Program-made: the position numbers and the translations under genes | The notes under the pieces: model-generated | Told to the model about the DNA's origin: nothing | Database searches by the model: none | Seen by the model: only the letters and a program-made list of their open reading frames with translations | Part shown: piece by piece, positions 1 through 4,846 of the stretch | Position numbering within the stretch: position 1 is the stretch's first letter | Layout: each line of letters opens with the position of its first letter | Assembly (NCBI GenBank): GCA_934402055.1 | Contig: CAKRTC010000044.1 | Span: 1 to 7,723 of the forward strand | Source of the DNA: an uncultured Lachnospiraceae bacterium | GTDB lineage: Bacteria > Bacillota > Clostridia > Lachnospirales > Lachnospiraceae | Reading direction: 5' to 3' | DNA length: 7,723 nt

Positions 1-92
1 AAGTTGTTCCTGATGGTCTGTTCCTGAAACGGTACGATAGTTCTTTTGAAATCTGTAGATGCTGAATTGATGTTGTTTTCGTTTGTTTTCAT
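1..92 (-). CDS. Rpn-family PD-(D/E)XK nuclease/putative transposase, N-terminus only (runs off left edge)
   Basis: Reading leftward from the ATG at 92, 30 codons are open to the window edge, giving MKTNENNINSAS and later VPFQEQTIRNN. The stretch ending I-R-N-N resembles the start of Firmicute Rpn proteins, where a basic/aromatic lead is followed by a D/N-N-F-x-F block. An AGGAG ribosome site lies about 9 nt upstream on the minus strand (about 102-107), which fixes the start. Rpn proteins (recombination-promoting nucleases) are cytoplasmic DNA nucleases linked to recombination and phage defence. The 5' region is nearly identical to that of the deleted gene starting at 1635, but only this copy could be intact; its catalytic part lies outside the window. 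The family call rests mainly on that similarity. Confidence 0.6.
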   Translation of the reverse strand, partial: MKTNENNINSASTDFKRTIVPFQEQTIRNN

Positions 93-320
93 TATTATCT
101 TCTCCTTTTGACTTTGGCATGCGCACTAATCAGACCTGATGCACGCATTAATATGTTGATAGATACTCAAGATAATTTCAGATATGTTTATAAGCTCATG
201 AAAATGCATACGCTGCAAGCCACCGACGGCTTGCTGAAAGTAATATCATTGTTTCACAGGATATGGATTATTGCAAATAGATAATTACAAAACATTTTTA
301 GATATTTTATACATATCGTT
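1..320. repeat. rpn 5'-region repeat, copy A
   Basis: This stretch matches 1544-1860 almost base for base (offset 1543) through about 280, then more weakly to about 320 (T-rich block ending TATACATAT). From about 105 onward it also matches copy C at 6976-7185. It holds the first 30 rpn codons, the rpn ribosome site, a short palindrome ATCAGACCTGAT (129-140), and a hairpin GCAAGCC-ACCGAC-GGCTTGC (215-234). The palindrome sits about 25 nt before the rpn ribosome site and could be an operator; the hairpin would be in the rpn leader if the promoter lies further right. Neither role is proven. Confidence 0.85.
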
Positions 321-449
321 GTTCCGCTAATGACATTTAAGGACGGAGTACCTGTATTCAGACAGACATTCTTCTAAAACCTCTATGCAACGATATCTGG
401 CAACACACTGAATGAAACATCGTGGGCGATAAATTCTAAAAATTAAGAT
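321..449. other. gene-free stretch with a possible tiny rpn relic
   Basis: I see no supported gene here. An 11-base match, GGACGGAGTAC at 341-351, equals the sequence coding the D-G-V motif in the rpn copy at 7300-7310. It reads K-D-G-V in one plus frame before a stop. It lies just right of the leader repeat, as rpn-derived plus-strand sequence does in copies B and C. It may be the last trace of the same right-flanking fragment, but the match is too short to be sure. Confidence 0.25.
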
Positions 450-498
450 AAAGACTGTTGCCATGGAGTTTATTACTTCTCTGTAGACAGCAGTCTTT
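450..498. terminator. terminator-like hairpin, copy 1 of 3
   Basis: AAAGACTG (450-457) pairs with CAGTCTTT (491-498). Three further inner pairs (one T·G) follow, then one mismatch. The sequence is about 85% like copy 2 (969-1017) and shares the downstream ATTTGTTAAATATA with copy 3 (6604-6649). In copies 2 and 3 the hairpin lies just past the stop of a minus-strand rpn gene. Here no recognisable rpn 3' end follows, so this may be what remains of another element. It could act as a weak bidirectional terminator or mark an element end. Confidence 0.55.
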
Positions 499-719
499 AT
501 TTGTTAAATATAGGTTTTGAGTGAAAATGTATAAAAGTAATACAATTGTTATCTTTAAATCTGCTTGATTGTGCGGAGAATAGAAGGTGGTGTTGAAATA
601 TGAAGCTATAGTTTGAAGAGCTTGTTTGATTTGTGAACTGTTTAACAAGCTACCTCTGTTGTGACAGTATTTTCAAACTGATACAATTTGGCATGTAACT
701 AACAAGCCTTAATGGGTGA
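499..719. other. AT-rich gene-free stretch with one inverted repeat
   Basis: I find no coding region with a ribosome site. The only structure is a perfect 8-bp inverted repeat, AGCTTGTT (619-626) and AACAAGCT (644-651), with a 17-nt loop and no T-run after it. A 70-codon open frame on the minus strand (436-648) has no ribosome site, runs through hairpin copy 1 and resembles nothing I know, so it is not listed as a gene. Confidence 0.4.
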
Positions 720-881
720 TCATTAAAATTCTATTTTGAAGAAAAGAATCTGCTTAGTATTTCTGATACGGATATGATCCTTACGGATTACTGGGGAGAT
801 GAAATAAAAGCAAATAAACTCTTTATTCTGCTTCTTACAATGATAGATGGAAGAGTTGCTTACAGACAGATTTTTTTCTAA
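720..881 (+). pseudogene. C-terminal remnant of an unknown protein, perhaps an amidohydrolase
   Basis: An open frame of 53 codons follows an in-frame stop at 717-719 and ends with TAA at 879-881. The first ATG (774) has no ribosome site, so this looks like the tail of a lost gene. It is followed by two hairpins, including a strong terminator, as a genuine gene end would be. Visible parts are E-E-K-N-L-L-S-I-S-D-T-D, then L-L-T-M-I-D-G-R-V-A-Y-R. The last block resembles the closing strand of YtcJ-like amidohydrolases (x-L-L-T-x-V-D-G-x-V-V-Y). The spacing between the blocks is longer than I would expect, so the family is only a suggestion. It could also be chance. Confidence 0.3.
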
Positions 882-886
882 ATAAG

Positions 887-960
887 TTATTAAAAACCCT
901 TTTAATAAACTACATGAATATAGACGGGAGGCAGTTTTAAGCTGTCTCCCGCCTGCTTTT
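887..960 (+). terminator. tandem hairpins with intrinsic terminator
   Basis: A 9-bp AT-rich perfect hairpin (TTATTAAAA 887-895 / TTTTAATAA 900-908) precedes a GC-rich 10-bp hairpin. In the latter, CGGGAGGCAG (925-934) pairs with CTGTCTCCCG (942-951) with one G·T pair and a 7-nt loop, and CCTGCTTTT follows. The second is a credible Rho-independent terminator for plus-strand transcription ending near 960, fitting the gene remnant that stops at 881. Confidence 0.75.
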
Positions 961-968
961 GTATCGGA

Positions 969-1017
969 AAAGACTGTTGCTATGGAGCTTATTACTTCTC
1001 TGTAGGCAGCAGTCTTT
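969..1017. terminator. terminator-like hairpin, copy 2 of 3, downstream of rpn copy B
   Basis: Positions 969-981 pair with 1005-1017 over 13 bp. Two pairs are T·G wobbles when read on the plus strand but A×C mismatches on the minus strand. It lies 26 bp beyond the stop of the minus-strand rpn pseudogene (1044), where that gene's terminator should be, with a TTTT after it on the minus strand. It may work in both directions. Confidence 0.6.
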
Positions 1018-1043
1018 GTTCTATATTTTCTATTGGGTGGATA

Positions 1044-1247
1044 TCATTTCAATAAAATGTTGTGCTCCTTAGCGACCTTTAGAACATAGTCAACAGAAAG
1101 CCCAAGGATTTCAGATACCTTGAACGCATCAGGAAGTTTCTCTAAAGCGCTCACAATTAAGCCTTCACGGCCTTCAGTTATTCCTTCAGCCTTACCGGCG
1201 GCTTTGCCGGCATCATATCTGTCCTGCATGATCAATTCAGTATTCAT
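1044..1247 (-). CDS. candidate intragenic small protein (RpnS-like C-terminal domain) of rpn copy B
   Basis: Inside the rpn remnant, AAGGAGG (plus positions 1256-1262, read on the minus strand) stands 8 nt before the ATG at 1247. This is a full-strength ribosome site at ideal spacing, stronger than the one at the gene's own start. Translation would give 67 residues beginning MNTELIMQDRYDAG. These contain the glycine/alanine/glutamate linker and a tail predicted to be two helices (E-I-L-G-L-S-V-D-Y-V-L-K-V). In E. coli, rpn genes are reported to make a small C-terminal protein from an internal start that blocks the full-length nuclease. The position matches that idea. Expression here is inferred, and the site could be chance created by the coding of K-E-A-E-Y-M. 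Confidence 0.45.
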   Translation of the reverse strand: MNTELIMQDRYDAGKAAGKAEGITEGREGLIVSALEKLPDAFKVSEILGLSVDYVLKVAKEHNILLK

Positions 1248-1635
1248 ATATTCAGCCTCCTTCCCTCTCATCTGTTTTATTCTGGCTATAGATGCCTGCA
1301 GTTTCTTTACAAATTCGCTTTCGAAATCTCTCGTCGATTCACTCAGATCGTCTCCTACATAGTTGAGAAACTTTATGATCTCAGCCGAGACTTCGCTATC
1401 ATTTGTACCCTTCGTACTTAGAAAAATGGTCTGTACTCCGTCGCAATATTCCAACTTGGGTACCTCTTCGCATCTGCTTACTATATTATACACGTATTTC
1501 TTCATTTTGAGGGGATCATGACAGCAAATAAATATGAAATATAAAGTTGTTCCTGATGGTCTGTTCCTGAAACGGTACGATAGTTCTTTTGAAATCTGTA
1601 GATGCTGAATTGATGTTGTTTTCGTTTGTTTTCAT
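1044..1635 (-). pseudogene. rpn copy B: Rpn-family nuclease gene with large internal deletion
   Basis: The true start is the ATG at 1635, with AAGGAG at 1645-1650, nine bases away. It gives MKTNENNINSAS and later TIRNNFIF, matching the rpn at the left edge, then shifts into a stop at 1516-1518 after 39 residues. From about 1535 another frame carries the C-terminal part: F-I-C-C-H-D-P-L-K, then MKKYVYNIVSRCEEVP, the DGVQTIFLSTKGTND block typical of Rpn proteins, an E-A-E-Y-M motif, a glycine-rich linker (GKAAGKAEG) and a helical tail ending at 1044. A normal Rpn protein of about 300 residues would have roughly 170 more codons between these parts, including the PD-(D/E)XK catalytic motifs. They are missing, so no nuclease can be made. 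The join lies in an ATATTT-rich stretch near 1530-1540, suggesting a short-homology deletion. The ATG at 1505 (153 codons) has no ribosome site, but an internal ATG at 1247 does (separate entry). Confidence 0.85.
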
Positions 1636-1895
1636 TATTATCTTCTCCTTTTGACTTTGGCATGCACACTAATCAGACCTGATGCACGCATTAATATGTT
1701 GATAGATACTCAAGATAATTTCAGATATGTTTATAAGTTTATGAAAATGTATATGCCGCAAGCCACCGACGGCTTGCTGAAAGTAATATCATTGTTTCAC
1801 AGGATAAGGATTATTGCAAATAGATAATCATGGAATCATTTTGGATAATATATACATATTTTCATGCGATTATGATTTCGCTCGAGTATAATAAA
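1544..1895. repeat. rpn 5'-region repeat, copy B
   Basis: This copy spans the first rpn codons (minus strand from 1635), the ribosome site, the palindrome ATCAGACCTGAT (1672-1683), the hairpin GCAAGCC-ACCGAC-GGCTTGC (1758-1777) and an AT-rich end. To the left it matches copy A for about 300 bp. To the right it matches copy C beyond the AT-rich end, into sequence derived from a plus-strand rpn (ATGCGATTATGAT, 1864-1876, and TATAAT, 1887-1892). About 20 bp present in copy C (7188-7207) are missing near 1854. Confidence 0.85.
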
Positions 1896-2013
1896 AAACA
1901 GAGGCATGTCAAAGACGGTGAACCGACCTCCCAATTGTTAGATTTTCGGTCTGACAATTGGGGCATATCCCAAGGTGGCAGAACTTCTTGGAATGCCGAT
2001 TAAAGATGAATAA
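1858..2013 (+). pseudogene. heavily decayed plus-strand rpn fragment
   Basis: Positions 1864-1895 align with 7216-7241, where they code C-D-Y-D-P-L in a better preserved rpn; here the frame hits stops almost at once. Further on, an open frame (1942-2013) ends K-V-A-E-L-L-G-M-P-I-K-D-E then TAA. This resembles the last helices of Rpn proteins, such as K-Q-V-A-E-L-L-D-M-S-I-E-A in the copy ending at 7679. The middle of the gene is absent. This reading is reasonable but rests on short matches, and the second piece could belong to another helix-rich protein. Confidence 0.45.
1929..1963. repeat. long perfect-type hairpin upstream of the activator gene
   Basis: CCCAATTGTTAGA (1930-1942) pairs with TCTGACAATTGGG (1950-1962) over 13 bp including one T·G. 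The T·G pair at 1929/1963 extends it, and the loop is TTTTCGG. No T-run follows on either strand, so it is not a standard terminator. It ends 96 bp before the activator start. It could be a folded leader element, a DNA-binding dyad or a small element end. Confidence 0.5.
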
Positions 2014-2016
2014 AAA
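1988..2016 (+). promoter_or_regulatory. weak candidate sigma-70 promoter for the activator gene
   Basis: TTGGAA (1988-1993), a 17-bp spacer and TAAAAA (2011-2016) give 4/6 matches to each box, about 35 bp before the ribosome site AAGGAA (2045-2050). The TATAAT at 1887-1892 is a better -10 box but has no -35 partner at proper spacing and belongs to rpn-derived coding sequence. Neither is convincing. Confidence 0.2.
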
Positions 2017-2058
2017 ACAGCAGAGCACAGATAGATTGAATTATAAGGAATTTTCAAA

Positions 2059-3489
2059 ATGCCGAAACGAGATATGCATAAGATAAATAACTTTGATATG
2101 ACTCTGGAGGAATGCAGGGCTGTCTTTGATACGCTTGAAGATCTTGTTATTGTTGATGCGGACGGATATCTTAAGTACTTGTCACCGGATATGTATCCGG
2201 TAATAGAAGCGTATAACAAGAAGCCTATTCCGGATTCGATAGTGGGGAAACATATTAGTGAGATACATCCCGCAACCAAGATATTAAATGCTTTGGATGA
2301 ACGAAATTCCGATGAACTGTGCTTCTACTTCGCTTCCGATGTTACGAATATCGCGAGGATCAAAGCAATCAAACAGAACGGGAAAATAGTCGGGGCAATA
2401 GACTATGATTATTTTACCGACGGAACATCTCTTAAGGCATTTATAGATAAGATATATGAATATTCACGCAAGGGCTTCATAAATCTCCAGGACACTTTCC
2501 AGTCTATGCTTGAGGAAAGCAGAAATGAGAGTGTGATTAAGTATGTGGTTACGGATATTATAGGTAAGTCGCAGTCCATACGAGAACTTCGCATGCAGAT
2601 AGGTAAGATAGCCGAATCAGACTCAACGGTGCTTGTGACAGGCAAGACCGGCTGCGGTAAGGAGCTTGTCGCACATTCCATACACAATCTGAGTCTCAGA
2701 TGCAAGAAGAAGATGATAGAGGTAAATTGTGCCGCTATACCGGACTCTCTGTTCGAGAGTGAGCTTTTCGGATATGAGGAAGGTGCTTTTACAGGCGCAA
2801 AGCGCGGCGGACAAAAGGGTCTGTTTGAACGTGCCGATAAGAGCACGATATTCCTTGATGAGGTTGACCAATTGCCGTTCCATGTACAGCCTAAGCTGTT
2901 GAGAGTGCTTCAGGAAAAGGAAGTTACACGCATAGGCGGCGTGCCCAAACCTCTGGATATCAGAGTTATCGCAGCAACCAATAAGGATCTTTGGCAGTTG
3001 GTTAAGGATGGCAAATTCAGAGAGGATCTGTATTACAGACTTAATGTTGTAGAGCTTGACATCCCTCCGCTCAAGGAACGCAAGGAAGATATTCCGCTGC
3101 TTGTCAACCACCAGCTCATGAAGCTGAACAAAGAGATATCTCGAGACATTAAGGGCGTTTCCAATGATGTTATCGAAGTGTTTATGAATTATGATTGGCC
3201 CGGAAATGTTCGAGAGCTTAATAATGTATTGGAACATGCTGTAAATGTTTGCAGAGATGAGTTTATCAGACTTGAAGATCTCGGCAATTTTATATATAAG
3301 ACAGCAGGCAGGATGCTTGATATAAGCTTTGACTCTGATAATCCTCTTGAGGATATACGCAATAATGCGGAGAAAGAGGCTATCAAGACTGCGCTGAAGC
3401 TTACTAACAATAACAGAAGCAAGGCGGCGGAATTATTGAAAATTTCTCGTACTGCATTATATGACAAAATCAACAAACTTAAGTTGTAA
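2059..3489 (+). CDS. sigma-54-dependent transcriptional activator (PAS, AAA+, Fis-type HTH)
   Basis: This 476-residue protein is a complete bacterial enhancer-binding protein, a cytoplasmic ATPase that remodels sigma-54 RNA polymerase. Residues about 15-125 form a PAS-like sensor (V-F-D-T-L-E-D-L-V-I-V-D-A-D-G). A linker helix follows to about 160. The AAA+ domain (about 165-395) shows Walker A GKTGCGKE (195-202), the sigma-54 contact loop GAFTGA (242-247), Walker B IFLDE (264-268), AATN sensor (305-308), arginine fingers in REDLYYRLN (321-329) and WPGNVREL (380-387). A Fis-type helix-turn-helix ends the protein (about 436-474, N-N-N-R-S-K-A-A-E-L-L-K-I-S-R-T-A-L-Y). The Walker A is slightly unusual, with K and C where GETGTGKE is usual. 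The start is set by AAGGAA eight bases upstream. It is transcribed toward the amidase-symporter operon, whose sigma-54 promoter lies 240 bp past its stop, so that operon is the likely target. The PAS ligand is unknown; there is no receiver domain, so control is probably by a bound small molecule. Confidence 0.95.
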   Translation: MPKRDMHKINNFDMTLEECRAVFDTLEDLVIVDADGYLKYLSPDMYPVIEAYNKKPIPDSIVGKHISEIHPATKILNALDERNSDELCFYFASDVTNIARIKAIKQNGKIVGAIDYDYFTDGTSLKAFIDKIYEYSRKGFINLQDTFQSMLEESRNESVIKYVVTDIIGKSQSIRELRMQIGKIAESDSTVLVTGKTGCGKELVAHSIHNLSLRCKKKMIEVNCAAIPDSLFESELFGYEEGAFTGAKRGGQKGLFERADKSTIFLDEVDQLPFHVQPKLLRVLQEKEVTRIGGVPKPLDIRVIAATNKDLWQLVKDGKFREDLYYRLNVVELDIPPLKERKEDIPLLVNHQLMKLNKEISRDIKGVSNDVIEVFMNYDWPGNVRELNNVLEHAVNVCRDEFIRLEDLGNFIYKTAGRMLDISFDSDNPLEDIRNNAEKEAIKTALKLTNNNRSKAAELLKISRTALYDKINKLKL

Positions 3490-3530
3490 GAAATAAACAA
3501 AGATATGTAAAATGACGAAAAAATCCGCTT

Positions 3531-3596
3531 TTATACGTAAATTTGTGTAAAGAAAAACTGACAGTGTGCGCATAACTTTACAAAACGTAAATTGTA
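3531..3596. promoter_or_regulatory. candidate enhancer (UAS) sites for the sigma-54 activator
   Basis: Three related elements cluster here. ACGTAAATT occurs twice in the same direction (3535-3543, 3585-3593), exactly 50 bp apart. TGTAAAG (3546-3552) and CTTTACA (3576-3582) form a dyad. TTTAC-N5-GTAAA (3577-3591) is a second dyad. GTAAA cores at 3537 and 3547 are one helical turn apart. The cluster centre is about 190 bp before the inferred sigma-54 start at 3756, a usual enhancer distance. The assignment to this regulator is inference. Confidence 0.45.
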
Positions 3597-3643
3597 AGCT
3601 TTTTGTCAAGCAGGATAAAGAGAATAGCCGAATGTTAATGAGT

Positions 3644-3679
3644 ACTGAGTGTAAGGAAAAACTTACACTCGGTTTTTTT
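3644..3679 (+). terminator. intrinsic terminator of the activator gene
   Basis: ACTGAGTGTAAG (3644-3655) pairs with CTTACACTCGGT (3662-3673) over 12 bp with one T·G wobble and a 6-nt loop, followed by seven T. It lies 155 bp past the activator stop and separates the activator transcript from the amidase operon, so the operon needs its own promoter. Confidence 0.9.
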
Positions 3680-3728
3680 GTTCTCTCGGATCAGCTTTGT
3701 TTTCAGACGTTTTTGAGAGTGACATTTT

Positions 3729-3746
3729 CAGGCATATTAATTGCTT
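3729..3746 (+). promoter_or_regulatory. sigma-54 (-24/-12) promoter of the amidase-symporter operon
   Basis: CAGGCATATTAATTGCTT carries GG at 3731-3732, exactly 10 bases, then GC at 3743-3744. It fits the sigma-54 consensus (T)GGCA-N6-TTGC(T/A) at nearly every conserved base; only the base before GG differs. The inferred transcription start is about 3756. I checked every other GG between 3490 and 3962 and none has GC at this spacing. The activator gene just upstream supports the call. Confidence 0.75.
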
Positions 3747-3758
3747 ATTGTGTAGTAT

Positions 3759-3826
3759 ATCGCGTGTTTACGCTTGCTTGACAATTTGTTCAAATTCTAT
3801 TAGCATACACGCATAAATCACGCGAT
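3759..3826 (+). promoter_or_regulatory. candidate 5' leader stem (antiterminator or aptamer P1)
   Basis: ATCGCGTG (3759-3766) pairs perfectly with CACGCGAT (3819-3826). Past a one-base bulge (3818) the stem continues with TTTA/TAAA (3767-3770/3814-3817), a mismatch and GC/GC (3772-3773/3811-3812). The stem would start about 3 nt from the 5' end of the sigma-54 transcript and enclose a 37-nt loop. Its 3' strand is also the base of the terminator at 3820-3871, so only one can form. This matches a riboswitch P1/expression platform layout. I recognise no known riboswitch consensus. A DNA-level reading is a pair of inverted protein sites about five turns apart. Confidence 0.5.
3778..3806 (+). promoter_or_regulatory. 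possible sigma-70 promoter inside the leader
   Basis: A perfect -35 box TTGACA (3778-3783), a 17-bp spacer and TAGCAT (3801-3806, 4/6 of TATAAT) would start RNA near 3813. Such RNA would lack the 5' arm of the leader stem and so should stop at the terminator at 3820-3880. It may be chance in AT-rich sequence. Confidence 0.35.
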
Positions 3827-3885
3827 GTTGCATGATATTTTCACTTTTGAAGGTATCACTGCGCACCGCGTTTTTTTATTTTATT
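3820..3885 (+). terminator. leader terminator upstream of the amidase gene (candidate attenuator)
   Basis: A long hairpin runs from 3820 to 3871. The lower stem pairs 3820-3831 with 3861-3871 (one mismatch, one bulge, one T·G). After a small internal loop the upper stem pairs 3833-3843 with 3848-3858 over 11 bp including two T·G pairs, closed by CTTT. Seven T then ATTTTATT follow (3871-3885). It lies between the sigma-54 promoter and the amidase start at 3962, so it must be bypassed for expression from that promoter. Alternatively it ends a short RNA of about 120 nt. Confidence 0.65.
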
Positions 3886-3961
3886 ACGGAATGGATGATC
3901 GTCCGGAAGATTATCGTGTTCCAAAGCTGATTTAGTTATGTTGACATTGGAGGGATCGAAA

Positions 3962-4831
3962 ATGAAATTCAGAGTTTCCTGTGTTCAGATGGAACCAAAG
4001 CTTGGGGATAAGTCGTATAACCTTAATAAAATGGAAGAGTATATTCATTCTGTAATGGGTGAATATCCGGATACCAGATTGATCGTTTTCCCTGAGCTTT
4101 GCACGACAGGATATGAGGGTGAACCGGAGCAGTTTCAGGAGCTTGCGGAGACCGTTCCTAACGGCGAAAGTATGGTAAGACTTGGGGCGCTTGCCAAGAA
4201 ATACCATACGCATATCGTATATGGCTTTGCTGAGAGAGATGCTGTGCTTAAGGATGTCCTCTATAATGCCGCGATAATGATCGATGAGGACGGAAAAGTA
4301 CTCGGAACTTATCATAAGGTTCATCCGTTTGCCGATGAAAAGCGTTGGTGTCGTGCAGGAGCTTCACTTCCGATATTTGATACAGCTCTCGGTAAGATAG
4401 GTATACAGATCTGCTGGGATACGGCATTTCCTGAGATATCCAGATGCTATGCGGTAAACGGTGCGGATCTCTTGGTTATTTCAACAAACTGGGAGGATCC
4501 TTATGAAATCGCCGGTTGGACCAAGGAAAGCCCGATCAATACTCATGCCGAGGACTGGGATCTTATTACTTCGGCACGTGCTTTTGACAATACACTTCAT
4601 CTTGTTGCGGCCAACAGAATAGGAGATGACGGTAAGACACTCAGCTTCTTCGGAAGGAGCAAGATACTTGATCCGAGAGGCAAGACCATAGCTTCACTTG
4701 ACGAACGTAAAGAAGGATTTATAACAGCAGAGATAGATACCGCTCTTACACAGCAAAAGCGTGCCGAATATTATTGCTTCTTCAAGGATCGTCAGCCTGA
4801 GGTTTATGCGGACATCATCAGAAAATACTAA
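3962..4831 (+). CDS. carbon-nitrogen hydrolase (nitrilase superfamily amidase)
   Basis: This 289-residue cytoplasmic enzyme hydrolyses a non-peptide C-N bond (amide, carbamoyl or nitrile). The catalytic Glu-Lys-Cys triad is complete: E45 in IVFPELCTTGYEG, K119 in GTYHKVHPF, and C151 in IQICWDTAFPE. The later A-R-A-F-D-N-x-x-x-x-V-A-A-N-R-I-G and F-F-G-R-S-K-I-L-D-P-R-G blocks are also typical, and length is normal. There is no signal peptide. The start at 3962 follows GGAGGG (3949-3954) by 7 nt; an in-frame ATG at 3938 lies before that ribosome site and is rejected. The symporter gene begins 15 nt after the stop, so the two are co-transcribed. Expression is probably controlled by the sigma-54 promoter at 3729-3746 and the leader terminator. 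The exact substrate (for example N-carbamoyl amine, omega-amide or aliphatic amide) cannot be decided from sequence. Confidence 0.93.
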   Translation: MKFRVSCVQMEPKLGDKSYNLNKMEEYIHSVMGEYPDTRLIVFPELCTTGYEGEPEQFQELAETVPNGESMVRLGALAKKYHTHIVYGFAERDAVLKDVLYNAAIMIDEDGKVLGTYHKVHPFADEKRWCRAGASLPIFDTALGKIGIQICWDTAFPEISRCYAVNGADLLVISTNWEDPYEIAGWTKESPINTHAEDWDLITSARAFDNTLHLVAANRIGDDGKTLSFFGRSKILDPRGKTIASLDERKEGFITAEIDTALTQQKRAEYYCFFKDRQPEVYADIIRKY

Positions 4832-4846
4832 GAAAGGGGATCTGTT

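Noticed and set aside
111..126. TTGGCATGCGCAC as a sigma-54 promoter in the rpn leader
   Set aside because: It has GG-C-A but no GC at the required 10-base spacing; the same holds in the other repeat copies.
436..648. Open frame of 70 codons on the minus strand
   Set aside because: No ribosome site, low-complexity AT-rich composition, and it reads through hairpin copy 1.
3566..3781. Open frame of 71 codons between activator and amidase
   Set aside because: It runs through the intrinsic terminator and the sigma-54 promoter, has no ribosome site, and resembles no protein.
3811..3833. ATCACGCGATGTTGCA as a second sigma-54 promoter
   Set aside because: TTGC is present but TC, not GG, stands ten bases before GC.
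3759..3885. Match to known riboswitch classes (guanidine, glutamine, fluoride, preQ1)
   Set aside because: None of the core motifs I know for these classes is visible, so the leader is reported only as an unclassified candidate.
3938..3961. Earlier in-frame ATG for the amidase
   Set aside because: It lies before the GGAGGG ribosome site, which is ideally placed for the ATG at 3962, and nitrilases start just ahead of the K-F-R-V-S strand.
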